A stretch of DNA of 64,000 nt from CAVPDA01 sp963702495 (GTDB taxonomy: Bacteria; Pseudomonadota; Gammaproteobacteria; Burkholderiales; Rhodocyclaceae). A program made the position numbers and the translations under genes. Below are positions 42,315 through 51,018 of the stretch, piece by piece. Within the stretch, counting starts at the first letter, position 1, and each line of letters opens with the position of its first letter. The notes below the pieces were generated by a model. It was given only the letters and a program-made list of their open reading frames with translations. It was not told the origin of the DNA and did no database searches. Location: positions 92,432 through 156,431 of the forward strand of contig CAVPDA010000015.1 of NCBI GenBank assembly GCA_963702495.1. Direction: 5' to 3'.

Positions 42315-42595
42315 AGCTGGAATGAAGACGGCAACCTTGCCATCCCGGAAACGGGCTGCAATATGGACTTTCCTGCTCTTCTCGGCCGCCGTCGGGCTGT
42401 ATCTCAAGGCCGCCGCCGATGCTCATGCCGGCCCGTCCCGGGCGACGGGTGCGACCGACGCGGAAGCGTGCGTCGCGCATCGGCTGCCGATCCGGCGCTG
42501 GCCGTTCTCATTCAGCTGCATCGCGGTGTATCGCCGGCGCCCGCTGCCGCCGCGCATTCCACGCAGTCCAGCAGCGCGCGGTGACGGAGAGGCGC
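42310..42595 (+). other. Operon leader with possible membrane-segment coding start
   Basis: From ATG 42310 the frame encodes MKAGMKTATLPSRKRAAIWT followed by a hydrophobic stretch (FLLFSAAVGLYLKAAADAHA), which looks like a real basic-hydrophobic N-terminus. There is no stop in this frame before folE2 ends, because it runs antiparallel to nothing and passes under gpx in another frame. Either a small membrane protein gene is broken here or this is only leader RNA. Confidence 0.35.
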
Positions 42596-43156
42596 ATGAA
42601 ACGCATGCTGCCGCTGGCGCTGTTGCTCCTGCCTGCGCTGGCTCTAATGCCGGGGAGCGCATCCGCGCAGGCCTGCCCGCCCGTCCTGGATCACAGCTTC
42701 CCGGGCCTGATGGACGACAAGCCACGCTCCCTTTGCCAGTACCAGGGCAAGGTGGTGCTGGTCGTGAATACGGCCAGCCAGTGCGGCTACACCCCGCAGT
42801 ACGAAGGGCTCGAAGCGCTGTACCGGACCTACCGGGATCGAGGCTTCGTGGTGCTGGGCTTCCCGTCCAACGACTTCGGCGGCCAGGAGCCGGGAAGCGC
42901 CAGGCAGATCGCCGAGTTCTGCCAGGTGAACTTCGGCGTCAGCTTCCCCATGTTCGCCAAGACCGGTGTGGCGGCGGGCCATGCCAGCGCGCTCTACGAA
43001 AACCTGGCGCGGCAGACCGGCGCGCGGCCCCAGTGGAATTTCCACAAGTACCTGATCGACCGCAGCGGCAAGCGCGTGCAGAGCTTCGCCAGTGCCGTGC
43101 GGCCCGACAGCCCAGACCTGGTCGGCGCGATCGAACGCCTGCTGGCCATGAACTAG
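42596..43156 (+). CDS. Exported glutathione peroxidase family protein
   Basis: A 186-residue thiol peroxidase, probably periplasmic. Signal peptide MKRMLPLALLLLPALALMPGSASA (cleavage after ASA). Catalytic motif VVNTASQCGYTPQYEGLEAL has cysteine, not selenocysteine, at the active site; FPSNDFGGQEPGS is the conserved glutamine-containing motif, and WNFHKYLIDRSGKRV carries the tryptophan and asparagine of the catalytic tetrad. It reduces lipid or other hydroperoxides using thioredoxin or glutathione. ATG at 42596 follows GGAGAGG. First full gene of the operon; folE2 follows after 53 bp. Confidence 0.9.
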   Translation: MKRMLPLALLLLPALALMPGSASAQACPPVLDHSFPGLMDDKPRSLCQYQGKVVLVVNTASQCGYTPQYEGLEALYRTYRDRGFVVLGFPSNDFGGQEPGSARQIAEFCQVNFGVSFPMFAKTGVAAGHASALYENLARQTGARPQWNFHKYLIDRSGKRVQSFASAVRPDSPDLVGAIERLLAMN

Positions 43157-43209
43157 CCGCGACCAGCACACCGACTTCGCCGCCCCCGAATCCCCTTCAG
43201 GAGACCAGC

Positions 43210-44010
43210 ATGAATGCACCGGAAAGGTTCTTCCTCCCCGATATCCAGGCTGCCGCGGACACACGCCAGCTCGCCATACAGCACGTGGGCGTGAAAGGCC
43301 TGCGCTACCCCCTGCGGGTGCGCAGCGGCGTCGCCGAGACCGTGGCGACGGTCGCCAGCCTCAGCATGACGGTGGGACTGCCGCCCCACGTCAAGGGCAC
43401 CCACATGTCGCGCTTCGTCGAGATCCTCGAGGCGCAACGCGACGCCCTGTCGCTGGACGGGCTGCGCGGCATGTTCGCCGCCATGCTGGACCGGCTCGAT
43501 GCGACTTCCGGCCGCATCGAGGCGAGCTTTCCCTATTTCATTCGCAAGCAGGCGCCGGTGTCCGGCGTCAACAGCCTGCTCGACATCGACGCCGGCGTGA
43601 TCATCGACAAGCAGCCGCGCGAGCCGCTGCGCATGACGCTGCGGGTGACGACGCCGGTGACCAGCTTGTGTCCCTGCTCCAAGGAGATTTCCGCCTACGG
43701 CGCCCACAACCAGCGCTCCCATATCACCATCTCCGCCGAACTGCGGCGCGACATGAGCATCGAGGAGCTGGTGCGGGTGGCGGAGGAGGAAGCCTCGTGC
43801 GAGGTCTATGGCCTGCTCAAGCGGCCGGACGAAAAGTACGTCACCGAGCGCGCCTACGACAATCCCAAGTTCGTCGAGGATCTGGTGCGCGACATCGCCC
43901 TGCGCCTGAAGCAGGAACCGCGCATCGCGCGCTTCGTGGTGGAGTCGGAGAACTTCGAGTCGATCCACAACCATTCGGCCTACGCCTCGATCGAAGGCGA
44001 CAACCCGTAG
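43210..44010 (+). CDS. folE2: GTP cyclohydrolase FolE2 (type IB)
   Basis: A 266-residue GCYH-IB enzyme that converts GTP to 7,8-dihydroneopterin triphosphate, the entry to folate and pterin synthesis. Signature elements: GVKGLRYPLRVRS, GTHMSRFVEIL, APVSGVNSLLDI, TSLCPCSKEISAYGAHNQRSHI (metal-binding cysteine) and ESIHNHSAYASIE at the C-terminus. FolE2 can use several divalent metals and so works when zinc is short. In a light-responsive operon it may supply folate for photolyase/cryptochrome antenna or a pterin cofactor; that is inference. Eleven bases separate it from the next gene. Confidence 0.95.
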   Translation: MNAPERFFLPDIQAAADTRQLAIQHVGVKGLRYPLRVRSGVAETVATVASLSMTVGLPPHVKGTHMSRFVEILEAQRDALSLDGLRGMFAAMLDRLDATSGRIEASFPYFIRKQAPVSGVNSLLDIDAGVIIDKQPREPLRMTLRVTTPVTSLCPCSKEISAYGAHNQRSHITISAELRRDMSIEELVRVAEEEASCEVYGLLKRPDEKYVTERAYDNPKFVEDLVRDIALRLKQEPRIARFVVESENFESIHNHSAYASIEGDNP

Positions 44011-44020
44011 TCGGGGCGGC

Positions 44021-45340
44021 ATGACATCCAACATGAAGAAGATCGCAGTCGTCGGATCAGGCATCTCCGGGCTCGCGGCCGCATGGCTGCTGGCGCGGGA
44101 ACATCAGGTCACCCTGTACGAGGCGGAAAATGAACTGGGCGGCCACACGCACACGGTGGACGTTACCGTGGAGGGCAAGACCTTCCCGGTGGACACCGGC
44201 TTCCTGGTATTCAATCGCCGCACCTATCCCAACCTGACCGCGCTGTTCGGCCTGCTCGACGTGCCGTTGGCGGAGAGCGAGATGTCGTTCGCGGTGAGCC
44301 TGGCGGAGCCTCGCATCGAGTGGGCAGGCAGCAGCCTGGGCGCGCTCTTCGCCCAGAAGCGCAACCTGGCGCGGCCGCAGTTCTGGTCCATGGTGCACGA
44401 CATCCTGCGCTTCAACCGCGCAACGACGCGGCTGGCCGAGGGTGCCGGGGAACCGGGCCTGTCGCTCGGCGGATACCTGGAACGACACGGCTACGGCGCA
44501 CCGTTTCGCGACTGGTATCTGCTGCCGATGGCGGCGGCGATCTGGTCCTGCCCGACGCGCCAGATGCTGGACTATCCGCTTGCCACCTTCGTCCGCTTCT
44601 GCCACAACCACGGCCTGCTGCAGATCGCCGACCGGCCGCAGTGGTTGACGGTGCGGGGCGGCGGGCGCGAGTACGTGCGGCGTCTCGCTGCGGGTCTGCC
44701 GGACGTTCGGCTGGCGACACCGGTGCGCCGGCTGCTGCGCAAGGAAGCGGGAGTCTGGGTCGAGGCCGGCGCGGCGCGCGAGCGCTACGACGAAGTGGTC
44801 CTGGCTTGCCATTCCGACCAGGCGCTGCGGCTGCTCGGAGTGGACGCCGGTGCGGACGAGCGCAGCGTGCTAGCGGCGGTGCGCTACCAGAGCAACCGCG
44901 CGCTGCTGCATACCGACGCGGAACTGCTGCCGCGACGCAGGGCGGTCTGGTCGGCCTGGAACTATGCGGCCGGCCGCGGCCATCCCGACACCCGGCCGGT
45001 GAGCGTGACCTATCTCATCAACCGCCTGCAGCCGCTGCCGGTAAGCACGCCGGTGCTGGTGAGTCTCAACCCCTTCGTCGAACCGCGCGCAGAGCAGGTG
45101 ATTGCCGAGTTCCAGTATGACCATCCCGTCTTCGATCACGGCGCGATCGCTGCCCAGCAGCGGCTGGAATCGATCCAGGGCCGGCGCCGCACCTGGTACT
45201 GCGGGGCATGGTCCGGGTACGGCTTCCACGAGGACGGTTTGAAATCGGCGCTTGCCGTCGCCCAGGCGTTCGGCGTGCGCGCGCCCTGGCAGGGCGGCGA
45301 TGCGGTGGCGCCGACCGCCGGATGGAGGGAGGCGGCTTGA
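44021..45340 (+). CDS. FAD-dependent oxidoreductase (amine-oxidase/phytoene-desaturase-like)
   Basis: A 439-residue flavoprotein. The N-terminal dinucleotide motif is IAVVGSGISGLAAAWLLAREHQVTLYEAENELGGHTHTV, followed by VDTGFLVFNRRTYPNL. The C-terminal FAD contact is WYCGAWSGYGFHEDGLKSALAVA. This family commonly sits next to DUF1365 and a CFA-synthase-like gene in proteobacteria and is thought to act on membrane acyl chains; reaction unproven. ATG at 44021, with 44033 (MKKIAVVG) as an alternative. The end overlaps the start of the DUF1365 gene. Confidence 0.88.
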   Translation: MTSNMKKIAVVGSGISGLAAAWLLAREHQVTLYEAENELGGHTHTVDVTVEGKTFPVDTGFLVFNRRTYPNLTALFGLLDVPLAESEMSFAVSLAEPRIEWAGSSLGALFAQKRNLARPQFWSMVHDILRFNRATTRLAEGAGEPGLSLGGYLERHGYGAPFRDWYLLPMAAAIWSCPTRQMLDYPLATFVRFCHNHGLLQIADRPQWLTVRGGGREYVRRLAAGLPDVRLATPVRRLLRKEAGVWVEAGAARERYDEVVLACHSDQALRLLGVDAGADERSVLAAVRYQSNRALLHTDAELLPRRRAVWSAWNYAAGRGHPDTRPVSVTYLINRLQPLPVSTPVLVSLNPFVEPRAEQVIAEFQYDHPVFDHGAIAAQQRLESIQGRRRTWYCGAWSGYGFHEDGLKSALAVAQAFGVRAPWQGGDAVAPTAGWREAA

Positions 45341-46122
45341 CTCCGGCGCCCGGGTTTTCGCCGACGGCGGCAGCGGTGTGCTTCGGCACCGTGGCGCACG
45401 CACGCCATTCCCCGACCCGGCACCGCTTCGCCTACCCCATGTTCTTCCTGCGGCTGCCCCTGTCGCGCCTGGAAGGGCTCGACGCAGCGGTGCTACGGAT
45501 CAACCGCCCGGGCCTGATGCGCTTCGATTTCCGCGACCACGGCGCGCGCGATGGCGGCCATCCCCTGCCTTGGATACGCGCCCTGCTGGAGCGCGAGGGT
45601 GTGGCCGCGGCGGACGGCGAAGTCGTCCTGCAGACCGTGCCGCGCCTGCTGGGGTACGTGTTCAATCCGGTCAGCTTCTGGTTCTGCCACGACCGGGAAG
45701 GCGGGCTGCGCGCCGTGTTGTGCGAGGTCAATAACACCTTCGGCGAACGGCACAACTACCTCGTCGCGCACGCCGACGGCCGGGCCATCACCGCCGGCGA
45801 CCGGCTCTGGGCGCGCAAGGCGTTTCACGTCTCGCCCTTCTTCCCGGTGCGCGGCGAGTACCGCTTCCGCTTCGTGGCCAACCACAGGACGGTCGCCGTG
45901 GCGCTCGATTACTTCGAGGACGGAGTCGCGATGCTGAGCACGCGGCTTTCCGGCCGCGCCGAACCCTTTTCCGATGCCGCTCTGGCTCGTGCGCTGCTGC
46001 GCTTTCCGCTGCAAACCATTGGTGTCGTGCTGCGCATCCACCTGCAGGCCCTGCGTCTGTGGGTCAAGCGCGTGCCGTTTTTCCGCAAACCTCAACCCCC
46101 GTTACAAGAGACCACGCGATGA
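45337..46122 (+). CDS. DUF1365 protein
   Basis: A 261-residue DUF1365 member: VCFGTVAHARHSPTRHRFAYPMFFLRLPL, LRINRPGLMRFDFRDHGARDG, TVPRLLGYVFNPVSFWFCHDREG, VCEVNNTFGERHNY (as CEVNNTFGERHNYLV) and KAFHVSPFFPVRGEYRF. These are the conserved blocks. A proposed role is modification of unsaturated or methylated fatty acyl chains with the adjacent genes. The start is TTG at 45337 with an ideal AGGGAGG five bases upstream, overlapping the previous stop by four bases; ATG at 45322 is possible but has no ribosome binding site. Confidence 0.88.
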   Translation: MTPAPGFSPTAAAVCFGTVAHARHSPTRHRFAYPMFFLRLPLSRLEGLDAAVLRINRPGLMRFDFRDHGARDGGHPLPWIRALLEREGVAAADGEVVLQTVPRLLGYVFNPVSFWFCHDREGGLRAVLCEVNNTFGERHNYLVAHADGRAITAGDRLWARKAFHVSPFFPVRGEYRFRFVANHRTVAVALDYFEDGVAMLSTRLSGRAEPFSDAALARALLRFPLQTIGVVLRIHLQALRLWVKRVPFFRKPQPPLQETTR

Positions 46123-47348
46123 ATACCGCATCCCAAACCTTGCGCAATGAACTTTCACCGGCCATGGTGCGGCGGCCGGCGGCCGCAGGCGTGCTGCTGA
46201 ACATGCTGGAACGGGTCGAAGGCGGCCGTGTGACCCTGACCCTGCCGGATGGGGAGCGCGTTTCGCTGGGCCACGGCGGCCACGGCGTCGAAGTGCACTT
46301 GCGCGAGTGGTCGGTGTTCGAGCAGGTGCTCGCCACCGGCGACATCGGCTTCGCCGAGAGCTACATCGATGGCCTTTGGGACACGCCGGAGCTTGCCCGA
46401 TCGCTGACGCTGCTGGCACAGAATCGCGACGCGATTCAGGCCGCCCTCTACGGCCGCTGGTGGAGCCTGCTGCGCCACCGGCTGCTGCATCTGCTGCGCA
46501 GCAACACGCGGGCGGGAAGCCGGCGCAACATCGCCGCCCACTACGATCTGGGCAACGACTTCTACCGCCTCTGGCTCGACCCCGGCATGACCTACTCCGC
46601 TGCCTTGTTCGGCGACGAGGCGGCACACAGCCTGGAGGAAGCGCAGGCGGCCAAGTACCGGCGCATCCTCGATCGCCTCGAGATCAAGCCGGGGCAGCAG
46701 ATTCTGGAAATCGGTTGCGGCTGGGGCGCTTTTGCCGAACTGGCGGCTCGGGAGTACGGTGCGAGGGTGCGGGGAATCACCCTTTCTGCCCGTCAGCTCG
46801 AATTTGCGCGGCGACGAGTCGCGCAGGCCGGTGCGGCAGAGCTCGCTACCTTCGAACTTCGCGATTACCGCGACGTGCAAGGACGCTTCGATCATATCGT
46901 GTCGATCGAAATGTTCGAGGCGGTGGGCGAGCGCTTCTGGCCTCTTTTTTTTCGTCGTCTGCACCAGCTGCTGAATCCGGGCGGGAAGGCCCTGATCCAG
47001 ACCATCACCATCGACGAGGCGCTGTTCGCGCGCTACCGGCGCGGCACGGATTTCATCCAGCGCCATATTTTTCCCGGCGGCATGCTGCCCTCGGCGCAGC
47101 GCTTCATCGAGACGGCACGGGCGGCGGGCTTGCGCCTCGGCGACGATTTCGCCTTCGGCGCCGACTATGCCCGGACCCTCGCGCTGTGGCACCAGCGCTT
47201 CGTCGAGCGCGCGGACGAGTTGCACGATCTCGGCTACGACGAAGTGTTCCAGCGCACCTGGCGCTTCTATCTCGCCTACTGCGAGGCCGGTTTTCGCGCC
47301 GGTTCCACCGACGTGCGCCAGTTCGAACTGGTGCACGCCGATGCGTGA
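46119..47348 (+). CDS. cfa: Cyclopropane-fatty-acid-phospholipid synthase family methyltransferase
   Basis: A 409-residue SAM-dependent enzyme that methylates or cyclopropanates double bonds of phospholipid acyl chains. N-terminal domain with GDIGFAESYIDGLWDTPEL. SAM-binding motif ILEIGCGWGAFAELAAREYGARVRGITLS. Conserved HYDLGNDFYRLWLDPGMTYSAALF and RYRRGTDFIQRHIFPGGMLPS (catalytic-site region), IVSIEMFEAVG. ATG at 46119 overlaps the DUF1365 stop (ATGA). Could be a true Cfa or a UfaM-like methylase making furan-fatty-acid precursors. Confidence 0.92.
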   Translation: MNTASQTLRNELSPAMVRRPAAAGVLLNMLERVEGGRVTLTLPDGERVSLGHGGHGVEVHLREWSVFEQVLATGDIGFAESYIDGLWDTPELARSLTLLAQNRDAIQAALYGRWWSLLRHRLLHLLRSNTRAGSRRNIAAHYDLGNDFYRLWLDPGMTYSAALFGDEAAHSLEEAQAAKYRRILDRLEIKPGQQILEIGCGWGAFAELAAREYGARVRGITLSARQLEFARRRVAQAGAAELATFELRDYRDVQGRFDHIVSIEMFEAVGERFWPLFFRRLHQLLNPGGKALIQTITIDEALFARYRRGTDFIQRHIFPGGMLPSAQRFIETARAAGLRLGDDFAFGADYARTLALWHQRFVERADELHDLGYDEVFQRTWRFYLAYCEAGFRAGSTDVRQFELVHADA

Positions 47349-47886
47349 CCCAACCATGCTGCGCCGCCTGTTTCTGACGATGGTGCTTGCGTTGAGCCTG
47401 CCGGCCCAGGCTACGCTGCCGGCGCAGGTGCGGGAAACAGCCGGGCTGACGGCCGCGGACTGGCGCGCCGTCGGGCGCGGCGAGTTGCGCTGGTTCGGCT
47501 TGTCGGTGTACGAGGCGGCGCTCTGGGTGCCGGGCGATCGCTTCGACCGATCCCAGCCGTTCGCGCTTGCACTGACCTACGCCCGGGCCATCCCGCGCGA
47601 GCGTCTGGTGTCCACCAGCGTCAGCGAGATGCGGCGCCTGGGCTGGAGCGACGAGGCGCAGCTCGCGCGCTGGCAGGACGAGCTGGCGCGCGTCTTCCCG
47701 GATGTGCGCGAGGGGGACACCATCGTCGGTGTCAGCGTGCCCGGCCGCGGCGCCCGCTTCTTCCATCAGGGCCGGGCCACGGGCGAGGTGGAGGACGCGG
47801 AGTTCGCCCGCGCCTTCTTCGCCATCTGGCTCGATGAGCGTACCCGAGTGCCGGAGTTGCGCGCCCAGCTGCTGCGCGGATCATGA
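47341..47886 (+). CDS. Exported chalcone-isomerase-like protein
   Basis: A 181-residue protein with a signal peptide (MLRRLFLTMVLALSLPAQA, after MRDPT). The domain is of the chalcone-isomerase-like (Chalcone_3) type: RGELRWFGLSVYEAALWVPG, FALALTYARAIPRERLVSTSVSEMRRLG and GARFFHQGRATGEVEDAEFARAFFAIWLDERT. Related folds bind fatty acids in plants; bacterial function is unknown. It overlaps cfa by 8 bases; ATG 47356 would remove the overlap and leave the signal peptide intact. Confidence 0.85.
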   Translation: MRDPTMLRRLFLTMVLALSLPAQATLPAQVRETAGLTAADWRAVGRGELRWFGLSVYEAALWVPGDRFDRSQPFALALTYARAIPRERLVSTSVSEMRRLGWSDEAQLARWQDELARVFPDVREGDTIVGVSVPGRGARFFHQGRATGEVEDAEFARAFFAIWLDERTRVPELRAQLLRGS

Positions 47887-49145
47887 GCCACGGCGCTGCC
47901 CTGCCGCGCGGCGTTCTTCTCGCCTATGGCGCCCTCGGCCTGCCGCTGGCCTTCGCCGCGCTGCCGATCTACGTGCACGTTCCGAAGCTCTACGGCGATG
48001 CCTTCGGCATGTCGCTGGGGCTGGTGGGCGCGGTCCTGCTCGCGGTGCGCCTGTTCGACGCCGTCGTGGATCCGGTCCTCGGCTGGTGGAGCGACCGGCT
48101 CGACCGGCGCCGCAGCATGATCGCGGCGGCGCTGCCGCTGCTGGCCCTGGGGATGCTGGGCCTGTTCGATCCCCCGCCGGATCGGGTGGGCCCGGTGTGG
48201 CTCGCCGCCTCGCTCACCGTGGTGTACCTCGGCTTCTCGCTGGCCAGCATCAACTACTATGCCTGGGGCGCCGAACTGTCCGCCTCGCGCCACGAACGCA
48301 CGCGCATCACGGCGGCGCGCGAAGGCTTCGCTCTGGTGGGCGTCATCACTGCCGCGGTGGTGCCGGCCCACCTCGGAGTTGACCTGGCGCAGGGGCTCGC
48401 TCACATGGCCCTGGCATTTCTTCCGATCCTGCTGCTGGCGGTGATCGCCACCTTCCTCGTCACCCCTTCGGCACCGGCGCTCCGCCCCGAGCGCGCACCC
48501 CTGGCGCAGGCCCTGCGCCTCGCGCTGGCGAACCGGCGTTTCCGCTGGCTGCTGGCGATCTTCGCCGCCAACGGCATCGCCGCCGCCATTCCCGCCACCC
48601 TGGTGCTGTTCTTCGTCGCCGACGTGCTGCGGCTGGAAAGCCACGCCGGCTTGTTCCTCGGCCTCTACTTCGTCAGCGGCGTCCTCGCGCTGCCCCTCTG
48701 GGTGGCCCTGGCGCGCCGCCACGGCAAGGTGGCGGCGTGGCTGGTATCGATGCTGATCGCCATGGCGGTCTTCGTCTGGGCGTTCTTTCTCGGCGCCGGC
48801 GACCTGGTTCCCTTCGTCATCATCTGCGCCTTGTCGGGAGCGGCACTCGGGGCGGACCTTGCCCTGCCGCCGTCGCTGCTCGCCGACGTCATGGACGGCG
48901 ATGCGCGCGAGGCTGCCAGCGCCAAGTCGGGTGCCTACTTCGGGCTGTGGAACTTCGTAACCAAGCTCAACCTGGCGTTGGCGGCGGGCATCACGTTGCC
49001 GCTGCTCTCCGCCCTCGGCTACGTGCCGGGGGCGACCGACGGGTCCGGCGCGGCGAGTCTGTCCGCCGTGTACGCGCTGTTGCCGGTGGCGCTCAAGGTC
49101 GGCGCCGTGCTGCTGCTGTGGCGCAAACGCGCCCAGTTCGCCTGA
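47883..49145 (+). CDS. GPH-type (MFS_2) cation symporter
   Basis: A 420-residue, 12-helix transporter of the glycoside-pentoside-hexuronide/MFS_2 family: RLFDAVVDPVLGWWSDRLDRRR (family motif), SINYYAWGAELSASRHERTRI, and AKSGAYFGLWNFVTKLNLALAAGI. The same superfamily includes lysophospholipid transporters, which would fit a lipid-remodelling operon, but substrate is unknown. ATG overlaps the previous stop by 4 bases (47883-47886). It is followed by the operon's largest downstream gap (98 bp). Confidence 0.85.
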   Translation: MSHGAALPRGVLLAYGALGLPLAFAALPIYVHVPKLYGDAFGMSLGLVGAVLLAVRLFDAVVDPVLGWWSDRLDRRRSMIAAALPLLALGMLGLFDPPPDRVGPVWLAASLTVVYLGFSLASINYYAWGAELSASRHERTRITAAREGFALVGVITAAVVPAHLGVDLAQGLAHMALAFLPILLLAVIATFLVTPSAPALRPERAPLAQALRLALANRRFRWLLAIFAANGIAAAIPATLVLFFVADVLRLESHAGLFLGLYFVSGVLALPLWVALARRHGKVAAWLVSMLIAMAVFVWAFFLGAGDLVPFVIICALSGAALGADLALPPSLLADVMDGDAREAASAKSGAYFGLWNFVTKLNLALAAGITLPLLSALGYVPGATDGSGAASLSAVYALLPVALKVGAVLLLWRKRAQFA

Positions 49146-49243
49146 GGATCCGAAGCCGTGGCCATCACGCATGAGCGCCGGATCGTGAACCGAAGCGCAA
49201 GCGCGGGCGCCTCGATTGCTCCACTCCCTTTCCTGGAACCGAC

Positions 49244-49774
49244 ATGAAGACGCTGATCGTTCTCGCCGCCGCGCTGACTGCGCTCACCGGTTGCGGCTCC
49301 GTGCCCGTGGATCGATACCGGGCAGAGCAACCGCAACTCGACCTGAAGCGCTACTTCGACGGCACCATCGATGCCTGGGGCATGTTCCAGGACCGCAGCG
49401 GCGCCGTGGTCAAGCGCTTTCACGTCGTGATCGATGCCACCTGGCAGGGCGAGACCGGCACGCTGGACGAGCGCTTCACCTACTCGGACGGCACCACGCA
49501 GCGGCGCGTATGGACCATCACCAAGCTCGGCGAGAACCGCTACAAGGGGACCGCCGACGACGTGGTGGGCGAGGCGGTGGGGGAGGCTGCGGGCAATGCG
49601 CTGCGCTGGCGCTACGTCATGGCCCTGCCGGTGGACGGCAAGGTCTACCACGTGGATTTCGACGACTGGATGTATCTCGTCGATGAGCGCGTCATGCTCA
49701 ACCGCTCGGCGATGAGCAAATGGGGCTTCCGGCTCGGCGAGGTCACGCTCTCCTTCACGCGGCGCGGATCGTGA
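49244..49774 (+). CDS. DUF3833 lipoprotein
   Basis: A 176-residue lipoprotein: MKTLIVLAAALTALTGCGS with lipobox LTGC (Cys17). DUF3833 blocks: LDLKRYFDGTIDAWGMFQDRSGAVVKRF, FTYSDGTTQRRVWTI, DVVGEAVGEAAGNALRW and DWMYLVDERVMLNRSAMSKWGFRLGEV. Beta-rich, calycin-like; possibly a lipid or cofactor carrier in the envelope. The stop overlaps the GTG start of the SDR gene. Confidence 0.88.
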   Translation: MKTLIVLAAALTALTGCGSVPVDRYRAEQPQLDLKRYFDGTIDAWGMFQDRSGAVVKRFHVVIDATWQGETGTLDERFTYSDGTTQRRVWTITKLGENRYKGTADDVVGEAVGEAAGNALRWRYVMALPVDGKVYHVDFDDWMYLVDERVMLNRSAMSKWGFRLGEVTLSFTRRGS

Positions 49775-50538
49775 ACGCGCCGATCAGGGACTGGCGCGAC
49801 AAGCGGGTATGGATCGTCGGCGCCTCCAGCGGCATCGGCGCCGCCCTCGCCGAGGCGCTGCTGGAACAGGGTGCCGAGGTGGCGATCTCGGCACGCAGCG
49901 CCGACAAACTCGACCGGATCGCCGGCCGCCGGGAGCGGGCCTGGCCCTTGCCGCTCGATGCAACCTCGGAGCAGCAACTCGCCGCCGCCTGGCAGCAGAT
50001 CGTTGCGCGCTGGGGCGGCGTCAACCTGGTGGTGTGCATGGCCGGCACCTATGTGCCGCTGCGCGCCTGGGAGCTTGCGCCGGAGGTGATCCGGTCCACC
50101 GTCGAGACCAACCTCACGAGTGCGATGCTGATTGCGGCCACGGTCCTGCCCCGGTTCCTGGAGCGGGGCACGGGCGCCCTCGCCCTCGTCGCCAGCGTGG
50201 CGGGATTCCGCGGGCTGCCGAAGGCGGTGGTGTACGGGCCGACCAAGGCGGCCTTGATCAACTTCGCCGAAGCCCTGCATCTGGATCTGGCGCCGAAGGG
50301 GATATCGGTGTTCCTGATCAACCCGGGATTCGTCGCCACGCCGCTCACGGCGAAGAATGACTTCCGCATGCCGGCGCTGATCGGCGCGCCTCAGGCGGCG
50401 CAGCGGATCCTGCAAGGCCTGGCCCGCGGACGCTTCGAGATCCACTTTCCGCGCCGCTTCACCCTTGCCCTCAAGCTGCTCGCATGCCTGCCCTATCCCC
50501 TGTACTTCCGCATTGTCGGGCGCATGACCGGCCTATGA
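49771..50538 (+). CDS. Short-chain dehydrogenase/reductase of the photo-oxidative operon
   Basis: A 255-residue SDR: GASSGIGAALAEAL (cofactor), VVCMAGTY in place of NNAG, catalytic serine in LVASVAGFRGLPKAVVYGPTKAAL with YxxxK (Tyr-Gly-Pro-Thr-Lys), then INPGFVATPLT. A C-terminal hydrophobic/basic segment (RFTLALKLLACLPYPLYFRIVGRM) may touch the membrane. The start is GTG at 49771, inside a GTGA overlap with DUF3833. Substrate unknown; probably a lipid-derived carbonyl. Confidence 0.88.
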   Translation: MNAPIRDWRDKRVWIVGASSGIGAALAEALLEQGAEVAISARSADKLDRIAGRRERAWPLPLDATSEQQLAAAWQQIVARWGGVNLVVCMAGTYVPLRAWELAPEVIRSTVETNLTSAMLIAATVLPRFLERGTGALALVASVAGFRGLPKAVVYGPTKAALINFAEALHLDLAPKGISVFLINPGFVATPLTAKNDFRMPALIGAPQAAQRILQGLARGRFEIHFPRRFTLALKLLACLPYPLYFRIVGRMTGL

Positions 50539-50960
50539 ATCGCGTGGACGACCTGGTCGCGTACTACGAGAACCTCAGCGAGGCCAGCGTGGACGATCTC
50601 GCGCGCTTCTACGCGCCGGATGCCTTTTTCAAGGACCCGTTCAACGAGGTGCGCGGCGTCGAGGCGATCGGGCGCATCCTGCGCCACATGTTCCGACAGG
50701 TCGATGGGCCGCGCTTCGCCGTCAGCGAGCGCGTGGTTGCCGACAACGGCGTCATGCTGATCTGGGAATTCACGTTCCGCTTCCGGCACTGGCGCCCCCA
50801 CACCGTGCAGCGGGTGCGCGGGGCGAGCCACCTGCGCTTCGACGGGGAAGGGCGGGTCGCTTATCACCGCGACTACTGGGACGCGGCCGCAGAGATGTAC
50901 GCCAAGCTGCCGCTGATCGGCTGGATCGCGCGGCGCCTGCAGCGGGCGCTGCAGGCATGA
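50535..50960 (+). CDS. NTF2/SnoaL-like protein
   Basis: A 141-residue protein of the cone-shaped alpha+beta NTF2-like fold: LVAYYENLSEASVDDLARFYAPDAFFKDPFNEVRG, FRFRHWRPHTVQRVRGASHLRF and VAYHRDYWDAAAEMYAKLPLIG. Such proteins bind or isomerise small hydrophobic molecules. ATG at 50535 overlaps the SDR stop (ATGA). Last gene of the ten-gene operon; it converges on dolP. Confidence 0.88.
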   Translation: MNRVDDLVAYYENLSEASVDDLARFYAPDAFFKDPFNEVRGVEAIGRILRHMFRQVDGPRFAVSERVVADNGVMLIWEFTFRFRHWRPHTVQRVRGASHLRFDGEGRVAYHRDYWDAAAEMYAKLPLIGWIARRLQRALQA

Positions 50961-51018
50961 TGCGGGGCGGGCGCTTCGATCCGCCCCGGGAGGAACTGCC
51001 TGCGAGGCCGTCAGGCCG

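Noticed and set aside
42217..44010. A 597-codon frame fusing a leader to FolE2
   Set aside because: It passes under gpx in another frame; FolE2 begins at 43210 with its normal N-terminus and the upstream part is promoter and nonsense.
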